Assembly: GCA_045640525.1 (NCBI GenBank)
Contig: JAZUFE010000027.1
Coordinates: 1 to 64,000 of the forward strand
Length of the DNA: 64,000 nucleotides
DNA from: JAILLW01 sp045640525
GTDB lineage: Bacteria; Bacillota; Clostridia; Lachnospirales; Lachnospiraceae
Direction: 5' to 3'
Below the pieces are notes generated by a model. That model saw nothing but the letters and a program-made list of their open reading frames with translations, searched no databases and was not told the DNA's origin. Shown piece after piece: positions 52,406 to 61,524 of the stretch. Both the position numbers and the translations under genes were made by a program. Position 1 is the first letter of the stretch. Every line of letters starts with the position of its first letter.

Positions 52406-53884
52406 TTATTCACCGTCCTTTCCGTTTAATCTGTGTTTCTTGGTATATACTCCGGTTTCGCATTCATAGGCATAGGCTGCACGAATCAGTTTATGCTCAT
52501 TGAAGCAATCACCCAAAAGCTGCATTCCTATCGGCAATCCCTCAGAATCGGTTCCGACCGGAATACACATTCCCGGAATACCGGCAAGATTAGCCGATAT
52601 GGTATATATATCCGACAAATACATGGCAATCGGATCCGAAAGACTCTTTCCTATCATAGGGGCTGTCGTAGGTGCTGCCGGAGCAACAATCATATCGTAT
52701 TTGGCAAACGCCTCATCAAAAGCCTTTTTGATAAGTGCCTTAACCTTTAATGCTTTTAAATAATATGCATCATAATAGCCGGAACTTAACACGAAGCTTC
52801 CGAGCATAATTCTTCTCTTTACTTCCGGTCCGAAGCCTTCGGAACGGGATTTTTTATACATATTATGTAAACCATTGTACTCTTCGGTTCTGTAACCGTA
52901 CTTAATTCCGTCAAATCGTTCCAAATTAGAGGATGCTTCTGCAGCGGCTATCGTATAATATGTCGGAATTGCATATTCAACCAGACTAAGGTCAAATTCT
53001 TCCACGATTGCCCCCTTGGCTTTGAGTACCTCAACCGCATTCATTATCGATTCTTTAACTTCGCTGTTTAATCCGGCTCCGAAATAGTCACGCGGTATAC
53101 CTATTTTTAATCCTTTAACGTCATCTACCAGTGCATTGGTGAAATCATTATCATCACGTTCAACGGAAGTCGAATCTTTTGGATCATGTGAGCAGATAGC
53201 TTCCATAATAATTGCACAATCCGTAACATCCATACACAAAGGTCCGATTTGGTCCAAGGAAGAGCCGTACGCCACAAGACCATATCTTGATACTCTTCCA
53301 TATGTAGGTTTCATTCCCACAACACCGCAATAAGAAGCAGGCTGTCTTATGGAACCACCTGTATCCGAGCCGAGTGCATAAGGAACCTCACCTGCCGCAA
53401 CGGCAGCTGCAGAACCGCCTGAAGATCCCCCCGGTACATGTTCGGGATTATGAGGATTCTTGGTAGGACCGTAGTATGATGTTTCACACGTTGAACCCAT
53501 TGCAAATTCATCCATATTGGTCTTGCCGATAATAACGGCACCGGCTTTTTTCAAATTAATAACCGCTTCCGAAGAATATGTCGGTACGAAATTATATAAG
53601 ATATGTGAGGAACACGTAGTCAAAAGACCTTCCGTACACATATTGTCCTTAATTGCCACCGGCACTCCGGCCAAAGGACCCGTAAGCTCGCCTTTGTCGA
53701 TTTTTTGCTGTACTTCATCCGCCTGTTTCAAAGCTCCCGCTTCATCAACAGTAACGAAACTGTTCAGAACAGGTTCCTTTTCCTTTATTGTTTTTAGGAA
53801 AGCCTCAACTACTTCCCTAACCGTAAATTCTTTATTCTTAATTGCCTTCGACAGTTCTGCTGCCGTATAATCCGATATCTGCAT
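52406..53884 (-). CDS. gatA: Asp-tRNA(Asn)/Glu-tRNA(Gln) amidotransferase subunit A
   Basis: A 492-residue amidase-signature enzyme that releases ammonia from glutamine. The Lys/Ser/Ser triad is in VAIKDN, GSDTGGSIRQPA and PGGSSGGSAAAVAAG. Usual length. It lies between gatC and gatB; spacing is short on both sides. Confidence 0.97.
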   Translation of the reverse strand: MQISDYTAAELSKAIKNKEFTVREVVEAFLKTIKEKEPVLNSFVTVDEAGALKQADEVQQKIDKGELTGPLAGVPVAIKDNMCTEGLLTTCSSHILYNFVPTYSSEAVINLKKAGAVIIGKTNMDEFAMGSTCETSYYGPTKNPHNPEHVPGGSSGGSAAAVAAGEVPYALGSDTGGSIRQPASYCGVVGMKPTYGRVSRYGLVAYGSSLDQIGPLCMDVTDCAIIMEAICSHDPKDSTSVERDDNDFTNALVDDVKGLKIGIPRDYFGAGLNSEVKESIMNAVEVLKAKGAIVEEFDLSLVEYAIPTYYTIAAAEASSNLERFDGIKYGYRTEEYNGLHNMYKKSRSEGFGPEVKRRIMLGSFVLSSGYYDAYYLKALKVKALIKKAFDEAFAKYDMIVAPAAPTTAPMIGKSLSDPIAMYLSDIYTISANLAGIPGMCIPVGTDSEGLPIGMQLLGDCFNEHKLIRAAYAYECETGVYTKKHRLNGKDGE

Positions 53885-53902
53885 TTTCTTACCTCTGCCA
53901 AT

Positions 53903-54196
53903 TTATTCAAAAGTCTTAGGAACTTCAAACATTCCGTCCTTTTCTCCCGGAGCGTTGCTTATGATGTTGTCACGATCATCTCCGCAAGTTACGACATCTT
54001 CACGCCATACATTCTTAACGGGAAACACATGCGACATCGGTTCAATACCATCAGTATTGAGTTCACCGAGTTTATCAATGTAATCAAGCATTCTGCCCAT
54101 ATCTTTTTTGGCAGCTTCCTTCTCATCCTCCGAAAGCTCCAACTTGGCCAAAATGCCGACATATTCAATAGTTTTATCAGAAATTACGTTAGCCAT
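53903..54196 (-). CDS. gatC: Asp-tRNA(Asn)/Glu-tRNA(Gln) amidotransferase subunit C
   Basis: A 97-residue assembly subunit wrapping GatA and GatB. KTIEYVGILAKLELSEDEKE and MLDYIDKLGELNTDGIEPM are typical, and it ends in the NVWREDVV segment. ATG at 54196 has AGAGGT upstream. It heads gatC-gatA-gatB and is preceded by a TGATATACT extended -10 promoter. Confidence 0.93.
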   Translation of the reverse strand: MANVISDKTIEYVGILAKLELSEDEKEAAKKDMGRMLDYIDKLGELNTDGIEPMSHVFPVKNVWREDVVTCGDDRDNIISNAPGEKDGMFEVPKTFE

Positions 54197-54237
54197 ACGC
54201 CTACCTCTTCCAATTTTAAACATAATTTAACTGATAT

Positions 54238-54265
54238 AGTATATCATAAAAAACCGGCATAGCAA
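54238..54265 (-). promoter_or_regulatory. Extended -10 promoter of gatCAB, overlapping a terminator
   Basis: TTGCTA (54260-54265), 16 bases, TATACT (54238-54243), preceded by TGA. The -35 part lies within the hairpin that ends the AGCS transporter transcript. Confidence 0.6.
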
Positions 54266-54282
54266 AATGCTATGCCGGTTTT
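54250..54282 (-). terminator. Terminator of the AGCS transporter gene
   Basis: aaaaccggcatagca (54250-54264) and tgctatgccggtttt (54268-54282) form a 15-bp perfect stem with an AAA loop; TTTTTTATG follows on the minus strand. Confidence 0.93.
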
Positions 54283-54307
54283 TATTTTAAATCTTTAATT
54301 TATCTTC

Positions 54308-55714
54308 CTATTTCGTCTTCTTAAGTCCATCAAAATACAATTTGGTTTCGGCAGCAACAACACCGCTTAATGCTATCAATGCCACAAGGTTAGGCAGCGC
54401 CATCAATGCATTAAATATGTCGGCTATGGTCCAAACAGCCTCTACCGTAAGATAAGGTCCGATAAACACTGCCAATATGTACAACCATCTGTATCCTTTG
54501 ATAACACCCTTCTTGTTTCCGACAACATATTCAAGGCTTCGCTCTGAATAGTAATCCCATCCGAGAATTGTGGTAAATGCAAAGAACACAAGACACATCA
54601 TAAGTACGAATGATGATACGGCACTCGGGAAAGGTAAACCTGTCGAGAATGCATAATCCGTAACTGCTGCTCCGGAAAGTCCAGTATTGTAAGCTCCGGT
54701 AATAACAATTGAAAGACCTGTCATTGTACAGATAATCAATGTATCAATAACTGTACCTGTCATTGAAATAAGTCCCTGCTTTGCAGGTGATTCAACCTTA
54801 GCTGCCGCAGCTGCTATAGGAGCCGATCCAAGTCCTGCCTCATTTGAGAAAATACCTCTTGCAACACCCTTTTGCATAGCCATAAGCATTGCTCCGAGTG
54901 CTCCGCCGGCTGCCGCTCTAAGTCCGAATGCACTTTGGAAGATTTCTACGAATGCTGCGGGGATTTTGGTAATATTGCATCCAAGAAGCAATACTGCCGC
55001 AACAATATATATAACAGCCATGAAAGGTACGATAACTTCCGAAACTTTGGAAATTCTCTTAATTCCTCCGATAACCACCAACGCTACGCAAACCGTAACA
55101 ATAATACCTACGATAACAGTTGCCCATGTATATGAATTCTCACCGATAGTAAACGCTATCGAAGAAGCTTCAGGATCAAAGAAATTCTGAGCTGCTGATG
55201 TAATACCGTTAATCTGCGTAATTGTACCGATTCCGAGAAGTCCTGCGCCGGTAGCCAATATTGCAAACAACTTAGCCAGCCATTTCCACTTCTTTCCCAT
55301 ACCGTTTTCGATATAGTAGAAAGGTCCGCCCATTACATGTCCGTCTTTATCTATTACACGGAATTTTGTTGCCAAAAGACACTCTGCATATTTGGTTGCC
55401 GTACCGAGCAGTGCCGCAATCCACATCCAGAACAAAGCTCCCGGTCCTCCGGCACAAATAGCTGTTGCCACTCCGACAATATTTCCTGTTCCGATAGTAG
55501 CCGACAAAGCTGTACACAAAGCTCCGAAACTGCTTACTTCGCCCTCTTCTTTGGATTCACCCCTGTCAAACATATACTTAAATGCAAGACCGAGTTTTCT
55601 GAATTGAATTCCTTTGGAACGGCATGTAAGAAGAAGTCCTACAAGCATGATTAGTACGATTAGGGGAACTCCCCACACAAAATCGTCGATTTTACCTAGA
55701 ATTTCGTTAAACAT
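54308..55714 (-). CDS. Sodium:alanine/glycine symporter (AGCS family)
   Basis: A 468-residue amino acid:cation symporter with about eleven helices. The family blocks TALSATIGTGNIVGVATAI and GVARGIFSNEAGLGSAPIAAA are present. The glycine riboswitch directly upstream indicates glycine as substrate. AGGAAGG lies shortly upstream of ATG. It is a single-gene unit closed by a strong terminator. Confidence 0.94.
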   Translation of the reverse strand: MFNEILGKIDDFVWGVPLIVLIMLVGLLLTCRSKGIQFRKLGLAFKYMFDRGESKEEGEVSSFGALCTALSATIGTGNIVGVATAICAGGPGALFWMWIAALLGTATKYAECLLATKFRVIDKDGHVMGGPFYYIENGMGKKWKWLAKLFAILATGAGLLGIGTITQINGITSAAQNFFDPEASSIAFTIGENSYTWATVIVGIIVTVCVALVVIGGIKRISKVSEVIVPFMAVIYIVAAVLLLGCNITKIPAAFVEIFQSAFGLRAAAGGALGAMLMAMQKGVARGIFSNEAGLGSAPIAAAAAKVESPAKQGLISMTGTVIDTLIICTMTGLSIVITGAYNTGLSGAAVTDYAFSTGLPFPSAVSSFVLMMCLVFFAFTTILGWDYYSERSLEYVVGNKKGVIKGYRWLYILAVFIGPYLTVEAVWTIADIFNALMALPNLVALIALSGVVAAETKLYFDGLKKTK

Positions 55715-55726
55715 ATTTTATTCCTT

Positions 55727-55805
55727 CCTGTCCTTTTGCCTGAGAGATCGGTTCTAAAACCTTACACCTTCGGCGCTCTTTTGAGTCTCTCCAGTTGTCA
55801 CTAAT
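55727..55805 (-). promoter_or_regulatory. Glycine riboswitch (single aptamer)
   Basis: The minus strand shows the aptamer core CTGGAGAGACTC, AAGAGCGCCGAAGGTG, ATCTCTCAGGCAAAAGGAC. Only one aptamer is visible. The RBS (AGGAAGG) follows within about ten bases of the aptamer, with no separate terminator hairpin, so translational control is the simpler model. Boundaries are approximate. Confidence 0.9.
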
Positions 55806-55845
55806 GGCTACTATATCATAAAAATTGTTTCTTTTTCAACACACT

Positions 55846-56313
55846 TTAAAGAACCTTTTGAGAAAGATATGCATTACTGTATTCAATATCCAGGGAAACA
55901 TCTTCTCCAAGCCACTTGGGCTTATCAAACGAATCCGCTTCTTCTTGTGTCATAAACTCCACCTCGGCAAAGCACAGATTATCAAAAGGCGCATCAAAGA
56001 CATCGAGTTCAACCGTCAATTCATTTCCAACGCTGTTTTTTCCTATGGGAATTAAATATCTTGTCTTTGAAATGATATTTCCATCCGCCTTTTTAATCAG
56101 CTTCTCATATGCCTCCTTAGTCAGCGGAAGATTATATTCTTCTTTTGAAATAGTGCCGGGACCTTTGTAAGTCATGTAATAGCTGTCATCTTCTTTACGA
56201 ACGCGGACCGTGGGTTTGGTACAAAGATATCCTTGTTCCAGATGCCTGCATTCATATTTTAAAAGTTCGGGCATTTCATTAATCAGAAATTTTCTTTCTA
56301 TTTCCTGTCCCAT
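55846..56313 (-). CDS. CYTH-domain phosphatase-like protein
   Basis: A 155-residue CYTH/triphosphate tunnel protein. The family signature EIERKFLI (4-11), RVRKEDDSYYMTYKGPG and KTRYLIP, plus Glu/Lys strands, are present. Members hydrolyse inorganic triphosphate, thiamine triphosphate or act as adenylyl cyclases; which is not decided here. The adjacent TPP riboswitch and thiT make a thiamine link tempting but unproven. ATG at 56313 is preferred because the upstream ATG overlaps GGAGG. Confidence 0.85.
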   Translation of the reverse strand: MGQEIERKFLINEMPELLKYECRHLEQGYLCTKPTVRVRKEDDSYYMTYKGPGTISKEEYNLPLTKEAYEKLIKKADGNIISKTRYLIPIGKNSVGNELTVELDVFDAPFDNLCFAEVEFMTQEEADSFDKPKWLGEDVSLDIEYSNAYLSQKVL

Positions 56314-56345
56314 AATTTCCTCCAAATCATCAATTCAGATTTTTA

Positions 56346-56374
56346 TTGACACTTCAATGTTAACGGTATTAGAA
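56346..56374 (+). promoter_or_regulatory. Promoter of thiT
   Basis: TTGACA at 56346-56351 with a -10 candidate at about 56367-56374 (TATTAG/TTAGAA), directly before the TPP riboswitch. Confidence 0.5.
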
Positions 56375-56383
56375 TTCAACTGT

Positions 56384-56461
56384 CACCGGGGGAGCCGTTT
56401 TCGGCTGAGAGTGCTTCAGGGCAGACCCCTATTACCTGATCCGGATTATACCGGCGTAGGA
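56384..56461 (+). promoter_or_regulatory. Thiamine pyrophosphate riboswitch
   Basis: The plus strand carries GGGGGAGCC, GGCTGAGAG, ACCCCTATTACCTGATCC and CCGGCGTAGGAAAGGA, the canonical THI box. The ribosome site AAAGGAG (from about 56462) lies against the 3' end of the aptamer, so TPP binding likely blocks translation of thiT. Confidence 0.95.
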
Positions 56462-56473
56462 AAGGAGATTATC

Positions 56474-57004
56474 ATGAATTCATTTAGTAATGCCAAAAAA
56501 ATCTGTATCTGTGCCGCGCTTATCGCTGTTTCTTTCATCACTTCAAACATCAAGATTCTTGACATGCCGTTCGGCGGAGCCGTAACGCTCTGCAGTATGC
56601 TGTTTATCTCATTGGTCGGATTTTATTACGGCCCTGTTTGGGGAATTAGCGCTGCAATTGTATTCGGAGCCATTCAGTTTATTACCAATCCGTTTTTCTT
56701 AAGTCTGCCGCAATTTATGTGTGATTATATTCTCGCATTCGGTTCATTGGGATTGTCCGGATTCTTTCATAATCAAAAACACGGATTACCGATCGGATAT
56801 ATTGTCGGCGTATTTGGCAGATTTGTATTCTGTTTTCTTTCGGGTGTACTCTTCTTCGCCGCATACACTCCCAAAAACATGCTGGCTCCTGTTTATTCGC
56901 TTTTATACAACGGAGGATACATAGGTGTTGAAGCAATCATTACCGTAATTCTTATTTCACTTCCGCCGATCAAAAAGGCCATAACCAAAGTCAAATATCT
57001 TTAG
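56474..57004 (+). CDS. thiT: ECF transporter S component, thiamine-specific ThiT
   Basis: A 176-residue protein with about six helices, the thiamine-binding subunit of an energy-coupling factor transporter. GGAVTLCSMLFISLVGFYYG and FVFCFLSGVLFF match the ThiT pattern. The TPP riboswitch supports the assignment. ATG follows AAAGGAG. Its end overlaps the convergent malQ end by 14 bases. The shared EcfAA'T module is elsewhere. Confidence 0.92.
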   Translation: MNSFSNAKKICICAALIAVSFITSNIKILDMPFGGAVTLCSMLFISLVGFYYGPVWGISAAIVFGAIQFITNPFFLSLPQFMCDYILAFGSLGLSGFFHNQKHGLPIGYIVGVFGRFVFCFLSGVLFFAAYTPKNMLAPVYSLLYNGGYIGVEAIITVILISLPPIKKAITKVKYL

Positions 57005-58502
57005 AAGGCATACGATGGTACACCTGTGCCAATTCCTTCATTTTCAAAGCCAGTTCGCTGTTCAACATTCCGGGAACCATTCGCCATTTCCAATTGTTTC
57101 CGATTGTTGACGGCGTGTTGATTTTCGCTTCATTGCCAAGTCCCAGGTAATCCTGCATGGGGAAAACAGCAGTATCTGCAACCGATGCCATACCGCAACG
57201 GATATAGTTCCATGCAACATCCTTATTTCCCTTAAAATTCATATATTTTCTGATGTATTCGCGATCACACGGTTTGAGAATTTTGGTAAACCAGGCTGTG
57301 ATTGTATCATTATCATGGGTTCCCGTGTACACAACTATATTTTTATCATAGGTATACGGCGTATGCTCCGAATCCTCCTTCGGGTCAAATCCGTACGTCA
57401 TGATTTTCATTCCGGGATAACCGCATTTTTTGATAAGGCGCCTTACCGAAGGTGTGATAAAGCCCAAATCCTCCGCGATTATCGGCTTATCACCCAATTG
57501 TTCCTTGACGGTGCGGAACAAATCATATCCCGGGCCCTTAACCCATTTACCGCCTTTGGCATTCTTATCACCGTACGGAATACTGTAGTATTCATCAAAA
57601 CCTCTAAAATGATCCACACGCACTATATCATAGAGTTCAAAGCTCTTCTTAAATCTCTCAATCCACCACGCATATCCGGTTTTCTTATTATATTCCCAAT
57701 CATACAGCGGATTCCCCCACAATTGACCGTCTGCACTAAAATAGTCCGGAGGACAACCTGCAACGCGGGTTGGGCAACCTTTTGCGTCAAGTTGAAACAG
57801 CTTGGGATCGGCCCACGTATCCGCACTATCCATTGAAACATAAATCGGTATGTCACCGATTATCTTAATTCCCTTGGAATTGGCATATTTTTTAAGCTTT
57901 GCCCACTGCTCATAAAACAAAAACTGAAGAAATTTATGAAATTCAATACTATCGCTGCATTTTTGAGTCCACTTTGCAAGTGCATCCTTCTTGCGGAGCT
58001 TGATATCATCTTCCCATTCAAGATAACTTACAAGATTATGAGCCTCTTTGATTGCCATATAGGCTGCATAATTATTCAGCCATTTGGCATTCTTTTTGAC
58101 GAACTTAAGATATTGCGAATCATTAAGAATGTTGCTCTTTTTAAATGCCTTGTGTAAAACCTTGTATCTGTTTTTGAACACAATTGAATAATCAACATAA
58201 TCGCTTCCGTTGGCGCAATCAGTCTGTCCCCAGTCAACTGTGTCACAATCCTTGCGGTTAATCCATCCCTTTGCTATTAAATCTTCCAAATCTATGAAAT
58301 AAGGGTTTCCGGCGAACGTGGAAAACGACTGATACGGCGAATCTCCGTAGCTTGTCGGTCCAAGCGGTAATATTTGCCAATATGTCTGACCTGCCTCCTG
58401 CAAGAAATCTACAAAGTCATATGCCTCTTTCGAAAAGCAACCTATACCATATTTACTTGGTAAACTGAATATCGGAAGTAAAACTCCGCACGCTCTTTCC
58501 AT
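56991..58502 (-). CDS. malQ: 4-alpha-glucanotransferase (GH77)
   Basis: A 503-residue amylomaltase that transfers glucan chains during maltodextrin or glycogen use. The GH77 blocks LPLGPTSYGDSPYQSFS, GDIPIYVSMDSADTWAD, RVDHFRGFDEYY (nucleophile Asp), AEDLG (acid/base Glu) and YTGTHDNDT are intact. It follows a DltD-like gene by 16 bases on the same strand and converges on thiT. Confidence 0.96.
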   Translation of the reverse strand: MERACGVLLPIFSLPSKYGIGCFSKEAYDFVDFLQEAGQTYWQILPLGPTSYGDSPYQSFSTFAGNPYFIDLEDLIAKGWINRKDCDTVDWGQTDCANGSDYVDYSIVFKNRYKVLHKAFKKSNILNDSQYLKFVKKNAKWLNNYAAYMAIKEAHNLVSYLEWEDDIKLRKKDALAKWTQKCSDSIEFHKFLQFLFYEQWAKLKKYANSKGIKIIGDIPIYVSMDSADTWADPKLFQLDAKGCPTRVAGCPPDYFSADGQLWGNPLYDWEYNKKTGYAWWIERFKKSFELYDIVRVDHFRGFDEYYSIPYGDKNAKGGKWVKGPGYDLFRTVKEQLGDKPIIAEDLGFITPSVRRLIKKCGYPGMKIMTYGFDPKEDSEHTPYTYDKNIVVYTGTHDNDTITAWFTKILKPCDREYIRKYMNFKGNKDVAWNYIRCGMASVADTAVFPMQDYLGLGNEAKINTPSTIGNNWKWRMVPGMLNSELALKMKELAQVYHRMPSKDI

Positions 58503-58517
58503 ATGACATATCCCCCT

Positions 58518-59657
58518 TTATCTTTGTGCAAACACCCCGTTCGCGCTATCACTCATAATCTTTTCGACAGCTGTCTTACTGTCTTCTTGATATAATTCAT
58601 ATGCCTTTTGATAGTCCTCATACTCTGCTTCGCCTCTGTGGTCGGGAAGCGAGTATTCTTTCAATAAAGATATCAGATACTCCGTGCATTTTTGTGAACC
58701 TTTAAAATTCACATGTCCGCCGTAATCATAATAATCCGTTTTAAAATCAATTCCTATTTCATCGTACTTCTCATTCATGTTGACAAAGGTGTATCCGCTG
58801 TCGGAAACGATTCTCTTCAGATAGTTAAACATCTCCATCTGATTGTCGGTCATCTGATAAGGAGATACGATAAACAATGCATTCAGTCCGTTATCTTTAA
58901 GATATGTGAGCAATTCATTCAATCTTTCTTCCTGTTCTGTCGGAATGGGAATCTCTTCCTTGCTCTTGGACATTTCATACAACTTCGCTATCTCGTCATC
59001 TTCAAGCGGTCCCACTTCATCACGTATAACAAATCCCTTTCTTGGATTGTCTTTGCAATATACGATATCTTTCCACTGTGACGGGAGAGCCAGCGTCTTC
59101 CAATTTGAATGGTATTTAAATATATCAAAGTAATATGTATATCTTTCCTCGTAAGAATCTTTAGGCTGATCGACATTCTCGGGATCGTTCATCCTGTCTT
59201 CCATTTCTCTTTTAGAAGGTATCAGTCGGTTAATTGTTTCGATTCTGTTGAAGGAGTACTTCATGTTATCGGTTACGCCCCTTGCAAAAGCCATATTTTC
59301 ATACATTCTGCCTTCTTCGAAAGTAAACATACGCATTTCGATAACATAGAGCTTAGGGTTCTGAGATTTCTGTGCCTCCTTCATCAGGGGAATTATCGCC
59401 TTGGGCCTTTGAACATTCGAAGACAAAGGGTATGCACTTATTCCTGTCTTTCCGTAAATAAGCGCAGAAGCATAGAACGGATATACCGGGCTTGAGCCTA
59501 TCATAACAACATCAACCGTATCATTGTTCTGAGCATAAAATCCGCTGAAAATGTCCTTGATATCACCGTTGGTACGCAAAACATAAGTCAGCAAAGCCAG
59601 GGCAACCAAAAATATTAAGTTAAACGATACCATGCTTAATACTTGTTTTTTGTTCAT
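58518..59657 (-). CDS. SGNH-like protein partner of MBOAT (DltD-like)
   Basis: A 379-residue protein with one N-terminal membrane helix (about 8-28) and a luminal-facing SGNH-like domain: MIGSSPVYP (nucleophile Ser region, about 53-60) and a late DYYDYGGHVNFKGS (Asp/His). DltD and AlgJ/AlgX proteins of this type complete acyl transfer to the outer surface together with the MBOAT protein. It starts one base after the MBOAT stop, so coupling is likely. Confidence 0.8.
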   Translation of the reverse strand: MNKKQVLSMVSFNLIFLVALALLTYVLRTNGDIKDIFSGFYAQNNDTVDVVMIGSSPVYPFYASALIYGKTGISAYPLSSNVQRPKAIIPLMKEAQKSQNPKLYVIEMRMFTFEEGRMYENMAFARGVTDNMKYSFNRIETINRLIPSKREMEDRMNDPENVDQPKDSYEERYTYYFDIFKYHSNWKTLALPSQWKDIVYCKDNPRKGFVIRDEVGPLEDDEIAKLYEMSKSKEEIPIPTEQEERLNELLTYLKDNGLNALFIVSPYQMTDNQMEMFNYLKRIVSDSGYTFVNMNEKYDEIGIDFKTDYYDYGGHVNFKGSQKCTEYLISLLKEYSLPDHRGEAEYEDYQKAYELYQEDSKTAVEKIMSDSANGVFAQR

Positions 59658-61187
59658 TTAAAAACCTTGATATATAAATTCCGAAGCCGAAAAACCGGGG
59701 CCGTAATATCCGAGTAAAATTGTATAGAACAGCAGTGCATACCATATAAGCCACCTTATGGGAAGCTTTCGGGATGCTATTCTTTCTCTGACAGAGCCTT
59801 TGGTGCTCATTACGGAAACCACTGTCATGACACCGAGTGAAACAATCATAATCACAAATTCTATCCAATCAAGTCCCATACTAAAAAGTTGTGATGTGAA
59901 CAATTCCTTGACATTACCCAATGCAAACGTATTTTTGATAAGCAGGCAGGCATCCGAAAAAGAATTGGCTCTGAAAAACACAAATCCGATACAAGCCAAC
60001 GTAAAAGTCCTTACGATACGAAGCACATCTAGCCATTTGCTTTGGGGATTGATATGAATTTTGGTAAGAAGCTTGGTTACCGGTTCCATTAAAACCTCTC
60101 CGAGCACTATATACAACCAATGCAACATTCCCGAGCCGATTACATACTTCCAATCTCCGCCATGCCATATTCCGACAGTAAACCACAGAATAAACATTGC
60201 GATAAACGTAGTCAGCATTTTCCCTGTTTTTTTACCAAACCTGTTCTTCATTCTCTTTTGAAGACTGCCAAACCCTTTAGTTCTCAAAAGAGGATAAAAA
60301 ACATACTCCTTCATCCAAACTCCCAACGTAATATGCCAACGTCTCCAGTATTCCGAAATTGTCTTGGCAAAGAACGGAGTATCGAAATTTTCCGGAAGTA
60401 TAAGGTCGAACATCTGACTTATTCCTATGACAATATCCATGCAGCCCGAGAAATTGGTATAGAGGGTAAATGCATAGCAAACTGTTGCAAGAATAACCCA
60501 TATTCCATAGTAAGAAGACGGATTGTTATATACCGTATCCGCTATCAGCTTGGTACGTTCGGAAATTACAATAGTTTTGAAAAATCCCCACAGTATCCTC
60601 TGTGCACCGAATGTAAGATTATGATAATTAACATAATGAGGTTTGAAAAACTGCTCCCCATCCTCTCGATACTTCATAATAGGTCCCGAAAGAATCGGTG
60701 CAAAATACATTCCGAATGTAAGAAATTTGAAATAATTGGTCTGAACAGGGGATATCCGATTATAAACATCAATCACATATCCCAATATTGTAAAGGTATA
60801 GAAAGATATACCCAAGGGAACGAGGAATGATGTCGTCGGCAGAATACTCTCTTTTCCAAAGCACTCCCCTATCGCATTCACCGTATTGGAAATAAAATTG
60901 ACATACTTTAGAACAAACAAAGTGCCTATCAGCAGGGCTACCGTCAGCGTCAGGTACAATTTAGGCTTTTGGAACTTGGAAACAGCATATGCACCGCCCC
61001 ATGCCACAAGGCATCCCAATATAGGATAAGCAATCAGCACTCCGTTTCCGCTTAGCAGATAATAGGAAATACCTGCCAAAAGCAGCACGCACCACTGTAT
61101 CTTTTTGGGTACAACATAATAAAGCAGTAATACCCCTGCCAAAAAACACAGAAAATAAAAAGATGTAACCGTAACTCCCACCAGCAA
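59658..61187 (-). CDS. MBOAT family O-acyltransferase (DltB/AlgI-like)
   Basis: A 509-residue membrane protein with about eleven helices. The MBOAT hallmark GIWHGGDWKYVIGSGMLHWL contains the catalytic His region, and RRWHITLG and SGCMDIVIG are typical of DltB/AlgI. It moves an acyl group across the membrane for O-acylation of a wall or exopolysaccharide. The ACP gene lies upstream and the SGNH gene follows directly. Confidence 0.92.
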   Translation of the reverse strand: MLVGVTVTSFYFLCFLAGVLLLYYVVPKKIQWCVLLLAGISYYLLSGNGVLIAYPILGCLVAWGGAYAVSKFQKPKLYLTLTVALLIGTLFVLKYVNFISNTVNAIGECFGKESILPTTSFLVPLGISFYTFTILGYVIDVYNRISPVQTNYFKFLTFGMYFAPILSGPIMKYREDGEQFFKPHYVNYHNLTFGAQRILWGFFKTIVISERTKLIADTVYNNPSSYYGIWVILATVCYAFTLYTNFSGCMDIVIGISQMFDLILPENFDTPFFAKTISEYWRRWHITLGVWMKEYVFYPLLRTKGFGSLQKRMKNRFGKKTGKMLTTFIAMFILWFTVGIWHGGDWKYVIGSGMLHWLYIVLGEVLMEPVTKLLTKIHINPQSKWLDVLRIVRTFTLACIGFVFFRANSFSDACLLIKNTFALGNVKELFTSQLFSMGLDWIEFVIMIVSLGVMTVVSVMSTKGSVRERIASRKLPIRWLIWYALLFYTILLGYYGPGFSASEFIYQGF

Positions 61188-61201
61188 CTTCCCTTCGCAG
61201 A

Positions 61202-61444
61202 TTAGTTAATCTGGCTTGAAATAATGTCAACCATCTCGCCGACATTTTTCATTGTAACAACCTGACCCATTGTAAACTTCATTCCAAACTGCTGCTCAAT
61301 TCCGGCAATCAGATTAATGTGTTCCAATGAATCCCAATCCTCAATATCATCTGAGGTTGTCGAATCCGTTACAACTATACTGTCATCATCAAAAACGTCT
61401 CTGAACACCTCATTAACATCTGCAAATATCTCTTCACGTGTCAT
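61202..61444 (-). CDS. Acyl carrier protein (DltC-like)
   Basis: An 80-residue carrier with phosphopantetheine site DWDSLEHINLI (Ser39) and the acidic helix pattern. The EDWDSLEHI form is common in DltC and exopolysaccharide-linked carriers rather than fatty-acid ACP (DSLD). It heads the ACP-MBOAT-SGNH operon; GGAGGAGCAG precedes ATG. No loading enzyme such as DltA is adjacent. Confidence 0.88.
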   Translation of the reverse strand: MTREEIFADVNEVFRDVFDDDSIVVTDSTTSDDIEDWDSLEHINLIAGIEQQFGMKFTMGQVVTMKNVGEMVDIISSQIN

Positions 61445-61524
61445 CTAGATTTCTGCTCCTCCAAAATCATTAAAAATAATCATAGTCAAAACACATTATG
61501 GATTATACACAATATACGCAAAAA

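Noticed and set aside
60120..60830. 236-codon plus-strand frame
   Set aside because: It lies opposite the MBOAT gene, is rich in Lys/Ile/Asn from antisense of membrane codons and lacks a ribosome site.
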